This document shows, piece by piece, positions 9,877-18,962 of a stretch of DNA of 64,000 bases. Numbering within the stretch: position 1 is the stretch's first letter; each line of letters starts with the position of its first letter. The notes under the pieces are model-generated. The model did not search any database. It was not told the DNA's origin and worked only from the letters and a program-made list of their open reading frames with translations. The position numbers and the translations under genes are program-made. Source of the stretch: Halorarius halobius (GTDB lineage: Archaea > Halobacteriota > Halobacteria > Halobacteriales > Haloarculaceae); assembly GCF_024298865.1 (NCBI RefSeq), contig NZ_CP101161.1, positions 1,385,227-1,449,226 of the forward strand, read 5' to 3'.

Positions 9877-10583
9877 GCCTCCTCACCCCCGTCGACGGCG
9901 GCCGTCGGCTCGGGTACCTCGAACAGCGCCGCCAGCGGGTCGTCGGCGGTCCGGTCGAGTTCCGGTTCGGTGACGGCCCCGTCCTGGACGGCGAGCACGC
10001 GGTCGGTCCGCGTGACGCTGCGGTCGTCGTGGGTCGCGAGCAGGACCGCCGTGCCGTCGGCCGTCAGGTCGTCGACCACGTCGAACACGTGGGCGGACAT
10101 CACCGGGTCGAGGTCGCTCGTCGGTTCGTCGAGCACGACCAGCGGCGGGTCGCCCAGCAGGGCGACGGCGATGCCGAGAAGGCGGCGCATCCCTCCCGAC
10201 AGCGCCTCGACGCGCCGGTCGGCAGCGCCGAGGCCCCCGTCCTCGCTGCCGAGGCCGACCCGCGCGAGCGCGGCGTCGGGGTCGGGCGGGTCGGGCAGCA
10301 GGTCCGCGTACGTCTCGACGGTCTCGCGGGCGGTGAAGCCGGCCCGGAACCGCGGGTTCTGCGGCAGGTAGCCGACCGTGCGGGGTGCGTCGCCGGCGAC
10401 CGAGACGGTGCCGGTCGACCGCTGGATGCCGGCGACGGCACGCAGCAGCGTCGACTTGCCGGAGCCGTTCGGGCCGACGAGCGCGACGGCCGACCCCGCC
10501 TCGACGCTGAACGACACGTCGGCGAACACCTCGAACTCGCCGAACGCGACCCGCAGGTCCGCGACGCTGAGGGCGTCGCTCAC
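9873..10583 (-). CDS. nosF: ABC transporter ATPase NosF-like
   Basis: A 236-residue ATPase with Walker A VGPNGSGKST (36-45), Q-loop Q75, signature LSGGMRR (128-134) and Walker B LVVLDEPTSDLD (148-159). The only in-frame start giving a normal ABC N-terminus (MSDALSVADLRVAFG) is a GTG at 10583, which overlaps the nosD stop by 4 bases. The identical GTGA coupling at both ends ties nosD, nosF and nosY into one operon. Confidence 0.87.
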   Translation of the reverse strand: MSDALSVADLRVAFGEFEVFADVSFSVEAGSAVALVGPNGSGKSTLLRAVAGIQRSTGTVSVAGDAPRTVGYLPQNPRFRAGFTARETVETYADLLPDPPDPDAALARVGLGSEDGGLGAADRRVEALSGGMRRLLGIAVALLGDPPLVVLDEPTSDLDPVMSAHVFDVVDDLTADGTAVLLATHDDRSVTRTDRVLAVQDGAVTEPELDRTADDPLAALFEVPEPTAAVDGGEEA

Positions 10584-12499
10584 GCCGGGACACCCCCGGT
10601 CGCGTTGCGGTAGCTCGCCACCCGCTCCGGGTCGACGGGGCGGGCGAGCGGCGCGGTGTCGACGACGCCCGTCTCGCCGAGGCCGGGGACGACCGCCCGG
10701 ACGACACGGACGCCGGCCAGCGCCGGCGAGTGCGCCAGCGTGCGGGCGCCGGCCGCCCGGTCGACGCGGCCGTCGACGGCGCCGGTGGCCCGGAAGCTCC
10801 GGTCGAGGACGCCGTCGCCGTTCCGGTCGAGTCCCGGCGCGTTCGCCCAGTAGTTGCCCCGCCCCTCGTGGGTCCACACGCGCAGGGGGCCGAGCCGCGC
10901 GGCTGCGTGGCGGTCGTTGTCGACGAAGTCGTTTCCGACGACGTAGTTGGTCGGGAGCAGCGACCCCGCGCCCATCCCCACCTCGTTGTCGGCGACGAGG
11001 TTGCCGGTGTAGCGGCTCCTGACGGAGGCGGAACCGATGCCCTCGCGGTTGTTCACGACGACGTTGTCGGCGACGAAGCTCTCGGCGCCGTCGACGGAGA
11101 TGCCGTAGCCGCTCTCGCGCACGTCGTTGCCGACGAGCGCGTTCCCCTCGACGCGGGTCATCACGACGAGGCCGATGCTGTCGTCGCGGGCCGTGTTGTT
11201 CGCCAAGAGCGCGTCGTTGGTGTACATGAGGTGGACGCCGAACCGCTGGGACGACATGTGGCTGTCGCGGACGACGATGCCGTCCGCGAGGTGGGTGTAG
11301 ACGCCGTCGCGGCCGCCGACGAACGTCGAGTCCTGGACGACGAGCCGCGAGCGCATCGCCATCACGCCCATGAACCCGTCGGTCCACTCGTCGCTCCCGC
11401 GGACGGTGAGGTTCTCGACGACCGAGCCGTCGGCGTCCCGCGCGAGCACGCCGTCGGCGGGCGTCCGCACGTATACGTCCCGGACGTACGAGTCGGGCGC
11501 GTCCACGAGCGCGACGCCGGCGTCGCCGTAGCCGTAGCCGATCTGGACCCGGTAGTCCCAGTCGGAGGCGTTCGCGGAGACGTTCGCGGGGTCGGGCGAG
11601 CCGACGGGGCCGACGCCCGAGACGGCGAGGTCGGCGACGGCCACCCGTCCGGTCGTCGCCCGGACGACCGTCCCGTTGCCGGGGCCGACGACGTGGGTGT
11701 CGTTGCCAGCGCCCCGCAGCGTCAGCGGCTTGTCGACGGTGACGGGGCCGGCGTAGGTGCCCGGCGGGAGTCGGACGGTGGTGTTGGGCGGGGCCGCCGC
11801 GATAGCCGCCGCCAGCGTCGGCGCGTCCTCGCCGACGGTGACGGACACCGGGCGGTCGAGCAGCGGCCGCGCGGCGGCCACGCGCTCGTCGGCCCAGGCC
11901 GTCCGGGTGCGGACGTCGGCCCGGAACGACGCCTCGGTCAGCCGCTCGGCCGACCGGGTGCGGTCCCTGACGGTCGCCCAGTCGACCACCTCGCCGCCGT
12001 ACTCGTCGGCGAACGCGCGGGCGGTCCCGGGGTCGGCGAAGGGAACGACGGCGGCGCCGGCGGGCGTCCGGGCGCGGCTGTCGACGACGTAGACGGCGTC
12101 GGGTGCGCGCACCCAGCCGGGGTCCGACCCCGGGGCGGAAGCGACGGCGAGCGTCCCGTCGGCCTGCAGGTGGACGCCTGTCCCGGTGTAGTCGCTGACG
12201 TAGACGGCGAGCGGCCGGCCGAGCTGGCGTTCGGTCGCCGGGTCGGCGAGGCTGGCGGTCAGTTCGGTCACGCCGTGGTAGCCGACGACGTAGCGGTACT
12301 GCGCGTAGAACACCTCCGCTCGCGGGATGGAGGCGTTCGTGTCCCGGACCTGCTGGACGGCGGTGTCGGTCAGCCCGGTCGTGATGGTGTCCCGGAACGG
12401 CACCGGCTCGTAGCCGCCGGTGCCCGCACCGACGAGCATCGCGCTCCCGGTGAGCGCGAGCAACAGCGCCGCCGTCCCGAGCGCGTAGCTAGCGCGCAT
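10580..12499 (-). CDS. nosD: NosD-like beta-helix protein with an N-terminal NosL-like domain
   Basis: A 639-residue secreted protein, first gene of the nosDFY operon. Residues 1-25 form a signal or anchor helix. Residues about 60-170 align by eye with the NosL encoded next door: AVYVSDY, VYVVDS and VVPFADPGTARAFADEYGGEVVDW match AVYVTDY, WYVVES and FVPFSSKADAESAAAEYGGRVVAY. This domain lacks the Cys/Met metal motif of real NosL. Residues about 220-560 are right-handed beta-helix repeats with many Asn/Asp ladders (LANNTARDD, VADNVVVNN), as in NosD/CASH proteins. Acts outside the membrane in copper-centre assembly by family knowledge. Confidence 0.88.
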   Translation of the reverse strand: MRASYALGTAALLLALTGSAMLVGAGTGGYEPVPFRDTITTGLTDTAVQQVRDTNASIPRAEVFYAQYRYVVGYHGVTELTASLADPATERQLGRPLAVYVSDYTGTGVHLQADGTLAVASAPGSDPGWVRAPDAVYVVDSRARTPAGAAVVPFADPGTARAFADEYGGEVVDWATVRDRTRSAERLTEASFRADVRTRTAWADERVAAARPLLDRPVSVTVGEDAPTLAAAIAAAPPNTTVRLPPGTYAGPVTVDKPLTLRGAGNDTHVVGPGNGTVVRATTGRVAVADLAVSGVGPVGSPDPANVSANASDWDYRVQIGYGYGDAGVALVDAPDSYVRDVYVRTPADGVLARDADGSVVENLTVRGSDEWTDGFMGVMAMRSRLVVQDSTFVGGRDGVYTHLADGIVVRDSHMSSQRFGVHLMYTNDALLANNTARDDSIGLVVMTRVEGNALVGNDVRESGYGISVDGAESFVADNVVVNNREGIGSASVRSRYTGNLVADNEVGMGAGSLLPTNYVVGNDFVDNDRHAAARLGPLRVWTHEGRGNYWANAPGLDRNGDGVLDRSFRATGAVDGRVDRAAGARTLAHSPALAGVRVVRAVVPGLGETGVVDTAPLARPVDPERVASYRNATGGVPA

Positions 12500-12649
12500 C
12501 GGTCCGAACTGTGGAACTGGCTGTCGACATCAGTAGCACCCGATACGTGAGAAGGCGCCCCGTCGACGTAAGCCGTTCCCGTCGGTTCTCAGTCGATGGG
12601 ATTGTGCGACGGGCACAAGACGGTCAGGAGCCTACTCGAACGCGGACCC
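12500..12649. promoter_or_regulatory. Divergent promoter region between nosDFY and nosL
   Basis: A 150-base spacer separates the divergent nosD (minus) and nosL (plus) starts, so promoters for both must lie here or partly within it. I see no strong TATA box; the region remains GC-rich. It also holds an in-frame ATG at 12596 that could extend nosL by 18 residues; that extension is not favoured because the Tat/lipobox signal is already complete from 12650. Confidence 0.4.
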
Positions 12650-13228
12650 ATGTGCGACCACACCCACGACCTCCCGCTCTCGCGGCGGCGGGTGCTCGCC
12701 GCCGGCGCGACGCTCGCGGTCGGTGCCACCGCCGGCTGTTCCGGGCTGACTGACGACGGCGGGACCCCCGCCGCCGTCGCCGTCGGGAGCGACTGGGGCT
12801 GTGACCAGTGTGGAATGGTCATCTCCCAGCACCCCGGGCCGAACGGCGAGGTGTTCTTCGAGTCGAACAGCCCGGAGGGACACGACAACCCCGCGCGGTT
12901 CGACGCGCTGAAGAGCTGTCTGTTCCCGTATCTCCGGGCCCGAGAGCGCGAGGGCTGGACAGCGGCGGCCGTCTATGTCACTGACTACAGCGCCGTCGAC
13001 TACGAGATACGCGATGCGGGTGACCCAACCATCAGTTCACACACCGACGCGGCGTCGTTCGCCGACGCGAGGGAACTGTGGTACGTCGTCGAGAGTGACC
13101 TCCGTGGGGCGATGGGGAGGGACTTCGTCCCGTTCTCGTCGAAGGCCGACGCCGAGTCGGCCGCCGCTGAGTACGGTGGCCGCGTCGTCGCCTACGACGA
13201 CATCGGGCCGGCGCTGCTGGGCGACTAG
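12650..13228 (+). CDS. nosL: NosL-like copper lipoprotein
   Basis: A 192-residue exported protein. The N-terminus has a twin-arginine signal (LSRRRVLAAG) and lipobox (TAGCSG), so it is likely a Tat-exported lipoprotein. The NosL metal motif is intact: WGCDQCGMVIS, followed by FDALKSCLFPYL, which is the site that binds Cu(I) in characterised NosL. The C-terminal half has AVYVTDY and FVPFSSKADAESAAAEYGG. It is divergent from nosDFY. Its stop codon sits in a CTAG palindrome that also forms the stop of the converging epimerase gene. Confidence 0.9.
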   Translation: MCDHTHDLPLSRRRVLAAGATLAVGATAGCSGLTDDGGTPAAVAVGSDWGCDQCGMVISQHPGPNGEVFFESNSPEGHDNPARFDALKSCLFPYLRAREREGWTAAAVYVTDYSAVDYEIRDAGDPTISSHTDAASFADARELWYVVESDLRGAMGRDFVPFSSKADAESAAAEYGGRVVAYDDIGPALLGD

Positions 13229-14307
13229 TTCATCCCTTCGTCGTCGATGTCGGGGTTGTCGAGGTAGAACTCGACCATGTTCTCGACGTAGTCGTCGAAC
13301 CGGGGCAACTCGACGGGCGAGTCCGCGAGGTCCGCCCGCGTGTTCGAGGGGTCGAACGTCGCGGGCCACGTCTGGTAGTGGAGGCCGCCGGACTTCAGCA
13401 GGTCGGCGTCGGGCGTCAGCGACGCCATCAGCCCCTCGACGATACCCTTCGGATACGGGACGACGACGGTGCGATTCTTGTCGAGCACCTCGCCGAACCG
13501 CTTGATGACGTCGACCGTCGAGGGCGGGTCCGGGTCGACGAGGTGGTACGTCTTCCCCTCGCTGTCGTCGATGTCCGAGAGGTACGCGATGGCGTCGACG
13601 ATGAAGTCGCGGGGTGCAAGCTGGAACTCCGCGTCGCTCGCGCCGCGTGGCGCGGGCACGACGGCGTTGTTCCCCTGGTCGGTCAGGGCGTCGAGGAACG
13701 CGTACGGGCCGTCGTACTTCTGTGTCTCGCCCGTCTCGCTGTCGCCGACGACCGGTGCGGGCCGGTAGATGGTCGTCGGCACCGCGTCCATCCGCTGGCG
13801 GACCAGCACCTCCGCCATGTGTTTGGTCGTCTCGTAGTAGTTGGCGAACTTCTGTCCCTCCTGGAGCATCGCCTCCGTGAACTCCCCCTCGTAGGTGCCG
13901 GCGACCACGACCGACGAGACGTACTGGAACCGGTCGACGTCGGCCCCCTCGGCGAAATCGAGCATGTGGCGGGTGCCCTCGATGTTCACCTGCTTGCCGG
14001 GCTCGCGGTCCATCGTCAACTCGTAGATGGCCGCGAGGTGGAACACCTCGACGGTGTCGGCCTGCAGGTCGTCGTAGGCGTCGCCGAGCCCCAGCTCCGG
14101 GTCGGTGATGTCGCCCTCGACGAGGTCGATGCGCCCCTCGGCGTCGTGGTCGGCCGCGACCTCTTCGGCCCGCCGCTCGGCCTCGTCGCGGAACTTCGAC
14201 TGGACGAGACACGTCACCGTCGTCTCCTCGTCGGAGCGGTCGAGGACGCGCCCGACGAGCGCCGACCCGAGGAACCCCGGGAACCCGGTGAAGAACACTG
14301 TCGACAT
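13225..14307 (-). CDS. NAD(P)-dependent epimerase/reductase, extended SDR
   Basis: A 360-residue extended short-chain dehydrogenase. It has the Rossmann motif TGFPGFLGS (7-15), the HLAAIYE strand (90-96) and catalytic YETTK (Y158, K162). The TGFPGFLG form and the FAR-like middle resemble male-sterility/thioester-reductase-type NAD-binding domains, so the substrate might be an acyl or polyketide-like compound instead of a sugar; this is uncertain. Converges on nosL with a shared CTAG double stop. Confidence 0.85.
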   Translation of the reverse strand: MSTVFFTGFPGFLGSALVGRVLDRSDEETTVTCLVQSKFRDEAERRAEEVAADHDAEGRIDLVEGDITDPELGLGDAYDDLQADTVEVFHLAAIYELTMDREPGKQVNIEGTRHMLDFAEGADVDRFQYVSSVVVAGTYEGEFTEAMLQEGQKFANYYETTKHMAEVLVRQRMDAVPTTIYRPAPVVGDSETGETQKYDGPYAFLDALTDQGNNAVVPAPRGASDAEFQLAPRDFIVDAIAYLSDIDDSEGKTYHLVDPDPPSTVDVIKRFGEVLDKNRTVVVPYPKGIVEGLMASLTPDADLLKSGGLHYQTWPATFDPSNTRADLADSPVELPRFDDYVENMVEFYLDNPDIDDEGMN

Positions 14308-14408
14308 GGACCGAGAGGCACCGGCGCGGCAGGTATAGGTTTCGCCTCGGGTTACAGGCCACGGGTCGATGCGGTACGTTTATTTCCGGAGTTGTCATCT
14401 ACTCCGTC

Positions 14409-14488
14409 GGGGCTCCGCCCCTTCGGCCCGTGGAGCGAGGGCACACCCGACGAAGTCGGGAGTGCCATCGTAGCCCGACGAAGTCGGG
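14409..14488. repeat. Three short perfect hairpins, two of them identical
   Basis: In the divergent spacer between the epimerase and Rieske genes there are three perfect inverted repeats with 3-base loops: GGGGC-TCC-GCCCC at 14409-14421, CCCGAC-GAA-GTCGGG at 14446-14460, and the same CCCGAC-GAA-GTCGGG at 14474-14488, exactly 28 bases further on. The repetition of an identical hairpin in non-coding DNA suggests a REP-like repeat family or a processing/structural element. It is upstream of both genes, so a terminator role is unlikely. Confidence 0.7.
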
Positions 14489-14564
14489 AACCGCGGGCCG
14501 GTCCCACGCCCCCGAGCGGTAGCTACGTCGAAAACGCCACGGGGGTTCGGGTTCTCGCGCCGGT

Positions 14565-14978
14565 ATGGAACGGATAGCGACGGTCGAGGACGTGCCCGAC
14601 CACGGCTCGTACCTGTTCACCGTCACGGAGCCCAGCGGCCGGAAGGAGGAGGTCATCCTCGTCCACGCCGCCGACGGCATCGCCGCCTGGAAGAACTTCT
14701 GCATGCACGAACCCGACCAGCGACTCGACACCGGGCTGGAGGGGGGCGCGGCGATGCGAAGCGGCGAGATAATCTGCCCCCGCCACGGCTCGATGTTCGA
14801 CGCCGAGACGGGCTACTGTGACAACGGCGACGCGAAGGGGCAGACGCTCGTCGAGGTGGACGTGACGGTCCGGCACGGCGACGTGTTCCTCACCGACGAC
14901 GCCGTCGAGTTCGCCCACGACGGCGGCATCGATGACGACGACGGGATGCCCGACTCGACGTCGCACATCGGGTTCTGA
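14565..14978 (+). CDS. Rieske [2Fe-2S] ferredoxin-like protein
   Basis: A 137-residue soluble protein with both halves of the Rieske cluster motif: CMH (C46, H48) and CPRHGS (C71, H74), followed by a typical MFDAETG strand. The residue between C and H in the first half is Met. There is no membrane helix, so this is a ferredoxin-type electron carrier and not a bc1 subunit. Acidic tail after residue 118. No oxygenase gene is adjacent, so its partner is unknown. Confidence 0.9.
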   Translation: MERIATVEDVPDHGSYLFTVTEPSGRKEEVILVHAADGIAAWKNFCMHEPDQRLDTGLEGGAAMRSGEIICPRHGSMFDAETGYCDNGDAKGQTLVEVDVTVRHGDVFLTDDAVEFAHDGGIDDDDGMPDSTSHIGF

Positions 14979-14993
14979 CCCGGGACGCCGGGG

Positions 14994-16421
14994 TCAGGCC
15001 ACGTCGCCCCGGACGTCCGCGACGCGATGTTCCGTCCCCTGCCGGTCGGGAAACGCCCGCGACGACTTGTAGTAGAAGGAAAGGCGGTTGCGGAACCGCT
15101 CGTCGGCCAGCAGGCGCTCGTCGGCGTCGTGGTAGCCCGGCTCGTCGGGTGCTTTCAGCCAGCGGTCGAGCCACGCCAGCGAGTAGTGGTCCGCGAGGGC
15201 GTTGCCCGCGTCCCACGAGGTGGCGGGGAACGTCGGTATCCGGCTCCACTCGTAGTGGGTACCGCCCCGGACGACGAGCTGGTAGGTCGGCACCTCGGCT
15301 TCGACCCACCGGAGGTAGCCCTGCCGCTTCTCGTCGGGGTCGGGCGGCCGCTCCTTCGGCTTCGGCGACAGGAAGTAGTCGGCCGACTGGCCCATCGTCG
15401 GCACCCGCGGCTCCACCTCGCGGGTGGGGGCTATCTCCTGACCGAGTTCGTCGACGAGGCCGCCGTAGCGGTAGGGGTTGGTGTCCTCGACGCTCCCGAG
15501 GTTGTCCCACGCGACGGCCGCACCCACGGGGTTCGCGTCGAGCGCGCCCGGCCAGGGGTCCAGTCCCTGCACGACGCTGGCGCCGATAGCGCCCGCCGAG
15601 TGGCCGACGATGCCGACGCGGTCGGGGTCGACGAGTTCGTACAGGGGGTTGTAGCGTCTCACGGGTGCGGGCACGTCCGTCCGGCCTGCCGTGTGCGGAT
15701 ACGGCTCGTCGGGCGTCGACAGCAGGAAGTCGACGGCGTCGACCTGGTTCGCCACGAACACCGAGGCGTCGACGTTCGTGCCGGGGTCGCCGTTCCCCGC
15801 GAGCGTGTCGGAGCGACCCTGCCCCCGAGGGTCGTAGGTGAGGACGACGTAGCCCGCCTCGACGAGCGTCGCCGCGAACCACCAGTAGGCGGTCTGTGGC
15901 GCCTGCACCGACCCGTTCGTGACGACGACGGCCGGGCGCGGATGCCGGGCGTCGGCGTCGTCCGGCGCCCAGACGTAGCCCGCGAGCCGTGCCCCCTCCC
16001 GGTCGTGGAAGACGACCCGCTCGCGGACCGCCCGCTCGTAGACCGGGTGGCCGTCGTAGTCGTCGCCCGCCGGATACAGATACGGGTCGCCGGTACACTG
16101 CTCGGCGTACTGCGCACAGAGGTTCCCCTCGCTGTGCCAGCCCGGTTCCGTCCGCGTCCGGCCGAGGTACGCCTCCAGGTTGGCGGCGCTCTGTGTCTGC
16201 CAGCGGCGCTGGAACGCGGGGTCGCTCGCCTGCTCCCGTGGCGCCTGTCGCACCCTCGCGTAGTTGCGCGTCTCGCGTTCGAACCACGCGGGCGACGGGT
16301 AGGCGGGGTCGTCGTTCGCGTCGTCGCCCGCCTCGTCGCCGCTTGCGGGGGCGACCAGCCCCAGTCCCGCCGCGCTCGCGCCGGCGGCCCGCAGGAGTCG
16401 GCGTCGCGTCGGCTCGTCCAT
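14994..16421 (-). CDS. Tat-exported alpha/beta hydrolase
   Basis: A 475-residue secreted hydrolase. The N-terminus shows a twin-arginine signal (TRRRLLRAAGASAAG). The alpha/beta fold is marked by TYDPRGQGRSD (residues 195-205) and the nucleophile elbow GHSAGA with Ser275. A likely His of the triad is in the C-terminal RGGTHYEW or NALADHYSLAW stretches. Overall order resembles CocE/dienelactone-type hydrolases. It may act on esters outside the cell. It converges on the Rieske gene with 15 bases between stops. Confidence 0.85.
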   Translation of the reverse strand: MDEPTRRRLLRAAGASAAGLGLVAPASGDEAGDDANDDPAYPSPAWFERETRNYARVRQAPREQASDPAFQRRWQTQSAANLEAYLGRTRTEPGWHSEGNLCAQYAEQCTGDPYLYPAGDDYDGHPVYERAVRERVVFHDREGARLAGYVWAPDDADARHPRPAVVVTNGSVQAPQTAYWWFAATLVEAGYVVLTYDPRGQGRSDTLAGNGDPGTNVDASVFVANQVDAVDFLLSTPDEPYPHTAGRTDVPAPVRRYNPLYELVDPDRVGIVGHSAGAIGASVVQGLDPWPGALDANPVGAAVAWDNLGSVEDTNPYRYGGLVDELGQEIAPTREVEPRVPTMGQSADYFLSPKPKERPPDPDEKRQGYLRWVEAEVPTYQLVVRGGTHYEWSRIPTFPATSWDAGNALADHYSLAWLDRWLKAPDEPGYHDADERLLADERFRNRLSFYYKSSRAFPDRQGTEHRVADVRGDVA

Positions 16422-16525
16422 GCAGGTGGCTGTCGCTTCCGGCGGAAGGCTCTGTAGCCGAACTCTGCCGGCCGTTTATGTCCGCGAGGGCAACGCCCTT
16501 GGGTTGCGGCCGCGTACCGAGAGGC

Positions 16526-18223
16526 GTGGCACGCACCGGTAGCGAGGTGGAGACGGTCGAGCCGAACAGGTGGCGGACCGTCGTCCGGTTCGTCGCCGTC
16601 GTGCGGGCGTTCCTCCCGCTGGTCGTCGCGTACGCCAGGGACCGCAACCGCTTTCTCCTCGTTGGCCGGTCCCGGCAGGTCGACGAGGAGACGACCCGCG
16701 AGCGAGCCCGCTATCTCCGCGAGACGCTCGTCCGTCTGGGGCCGACGTTCATCAAGGTGGGCCAGATACTCTCGACGCGGCCCGACGTAGTCGGCCCCGC
16801 CTACATCGAGGAGTTGTCCCAGCTACAGGACCGGGTGCCGCCGGCCGACTGGGAGGAGATACGCCCCGTCGTCGAGGCCGAACTCGGGCCCGTCGACGAG
16901 GTGTACGACGAGTTCGACACCGAGCCGATAAGCGGCGCGTCGCTCGGGCAGGTCTATACTGCTGTCGCGGACGGCGAGCGGGTCGCGGTGAAGGTGTTGC
17001 GGCCGAACATCCGGGAGCGGGTGGAGACCGACCTCGTGGTCGTCCGCACGCTGTTGCCGGTGCTGGTTCGGTTCGCCCCCCGTGGGCAGGCGTTCACGCT
17101 CCGCAACCTCGCCGAGGAGTTCACCGCGACCCTCCGTGGCGAGATGGACTACGACCACGAGGCGCGCCTGCTCGAAGCGGTCCGCGCGAACTTCCGGGAC
17201 GACCCGGCCGTGCGGATGCCCGCCGTCCGCTCGGCGTACTCGACCGACCGGGTGCTGACGATGGAGTACGTCGAGGGGACGAAGATAACCGACGTCGACG
17301 ACCTGGAGGCGATGGGGCTCGACCGCACCGAACTGGTCGAGACGCTGACGGAGACGTACTTCCAGATGATAGTCGAGGACGGCACCTTCCACGCCGACCC
17401 TCACCCCGGCAATCTCGCCGTCCAGCCCGACGGAACGGTCGTGTTCTACGACTTCGGCGTCGTCGGCACGCTCGGCCCCGACCGCCGCGAACAGATAGTC
17501 GAGATGTATCTGGGGCTCGCGGCCGACGACACCGACCGCGTCATCGACGCGTTCGTCCGGATGGGCGCGCTCGACCCCGCGGCCGACCGCGACCTCATCC
17601 GCGAGGTGTTCGATTTGGTGTTCGAGCAGTTGCGCGGCCGCCAGTTCGAGCGCGCGGAGATACAGGCGTACGTCCGGGAGTTCCAGGGCGCGATGCAGGA
17701 AGTGCCGTTCCGCCTGCCCCAGGACCTCGCGCTCATCGTCCGCGTCTCGACGGTGCTGGAGGGGGTGACCCGGACGCTCGACCCCGACTACGACTTCATC
17801 GAGGCCGTCACCGAGTACGTCGAACGCGAGGGGTACCGGGAAGCAGGCGGCGCCGTCTCCGCCGAGATAGAGGCGCAAGCGACGGCCGCCGCCGAGGGAC
17901 TGTTCGAGGTGCCGCCGGCACTCGAGCGGATACTCGACGCTACCCAGCGCGGCGACGGCGTGCTCGTCGCGGCGTTCCGGGCGAACCCGGCCGTGCTCAC
18001 GACGTTCGCGTGGCGCATGCTGCTGGCGCTGTTCGCGGGGCTCGGCATCACGGCGACGACGGCGCTGTACGTGCTCGGGCTCCCGACCGCGGCGCTGGGG
18101 ACCGCTGGAGGGTCGGCCGTCGTCGTGCTCGCGCTCGCGTACTCGTTCCGGTCGCGCTCGAACCGGGGCGTCCGGCAGTCGGCGCGGATGGCCCAGCGGA
18201 GCCTCGGCGAGCGCCGCCGGTAG
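16526..18223 (+). CDS. ABC1/UbiB/AarF family protein kinase-like protein
   Basis: A 565-residue atypical kinase of the UbiB/ADCK family. Visible motifs: the KxGQ motif in FIKVGQILSTRPD (K77-Q80), the Ala/Ser loop SGASLGQVY (136-144), VKVLRP with K156, the catalytic segment HADPHPGN and the DFG equivalent YDFGVVG. The C-terminus has two hydrophobic helices, a membrane anchor as in other members. Family members support quinone/isoprenoid lipid biosynthesis. The start is placed at a GTG (16526); there is no ATG that keeps the N-terminal region. Confidence 0.88.
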   Translation: MARTGSEVETVEPNRWRTVVRFVAVVRAFLPLVVAYARDRNRFLLVGRSRQVDEETTRERARYLRETLVRLGPTFIKVGQILSTRPDVVGPAYIEELSQLQDRVPPADWEEIRPVVEAELGPVDEVYDEFDTEPISGASLGQVYTAVADGERVAVKVLRPNIRERVETDLVVVRTLLPVLVRFAPRGQAFTLRNLAEEFTATLRGEMDYDHEARLLEAVRANFRDDPAVRMPAVRSAYSTDRVLTMEYVEGTKITDVDDLEAMGLDRTELVETLTETYFQMIVEDGTFHADPHPGNLAVQPDGTVVFYDFGVVGTLGPDRREQIVEMYLGLAADDTDRVIDAFVRMGALDPAADRDLIREVFDLVFEQLRGRQFERAEIQAYVREFQGAMQEVPFRLPQDLALIVRVSTVLEGVTRTLDPDYDFIEAVTEYVEREGYREAGGAVSAEIEAQATAAAEGLFEVPPALERILDATQRGDGVLVAAFRANPAVLTTFAWRMLLALFAGLGITATTALYVLGLPTAALGTAGGSAVVVLALAYSFRSRSNRGVRQSARMAQRSLGERRR

Positions 18224-18871
18224 TCACTCCCCGACGGCGTGGGCGAACAGGCTGGCCTCGGCCTCGCGCAGGCGTCGCTCCGTCGCCTCCGGTTGCGCGT
18301 CGACGCTCGCGGCTACCTCCTCGACGCTCGCGGTCCGCGGGCTATCGTAGTAGCCGGTCCGGAGCGCCGCCTCGACGGCCGCGTAGTGGGCCGGCGTCAG
18401 GCCCGACTCGTCGACCGGGTCGACGGAGACACGGAGGCCGTCCTGGAGGCGGTCGGCGGCGCCGCGGACCCGGGGTTCGGCGCCGACGACGTCGAGTTCC
18501 AGACTCCCCCCTTCGGCCGGCTCGAGCGGCGGCTCGACCACCACGTCCGTCTCTCGGCGGAGCCGGAGCATCCGCTCGACGACCGGCGTCGGCTCTATCC
18601 ACGCAAACAGGAGCCAGCCGTCCGCGAGCGGCGACAGGGTGTACGACACCACGCCGTCGGCGTCGGCCGCGACCCGCTCGATGCGGTCGCCCGGTCCGGT
18701 CAACTCGGCCAGCGTGATGACCGTCCCGTCACCGAGTTCGCGGACGCCGTGGAACGCCTCTTGGCGGACGCCGGGCTCGTCGCGCAACGCCCGGTCGAGC
18801 GGGTGGAGCCACCCCCGCGTGGGTGTAACCGTGACACGAAGCCGTCGCGGCCGGGCCAGAGCGGTCCCCAT
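18224..18871 (-). CDS. HTH-10 (bacterioopsin activator-type) regulator
   Basis: A 215-residue regulator. Residues about 158-210 (LTPAHYAAVEAALRTGYYDS... then ASVEEVAASVDAQPEATERRLREAE) match the HTH-10 DNA-binding domain that haloarchaea use widely. The N-terminal 150 residues are a beta-rich domain of the type that precedes HTH-10, presumably ligand- or protein-sensing. The stop codon abuts the UbiB-like gene stop (convergent). Target genes cannot be inferred. Confidence 0.82.
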   Translation of the reverse strand: MGTALARPRRLRVTVTPTRGWLHPLDRALRDEPGVRQEAFHGVRELGDGTVITLAELTGPGDRIERVAADADGVVSYTLSPLADGWLLFAWIEPTPVVERMLRLRRETDVVVEPPLEPAEGGSLELDVVGAEPRVRGAADRLQDGLRVSVDPVDESGLTPAHYAAVEAALRTGYYDSPRTASVEEVAASVDAQPEATERRLREAEASLFAHAVGE

Positions 18872-18962
18872 GTAAGGTTGATATCATGTACCACAGCAAG
18901 ACGCTTCTGCCGTCTATACTCCCCTCTTTTAGACACTCCGCGGCCCGGAACGAGGCGGGAAA

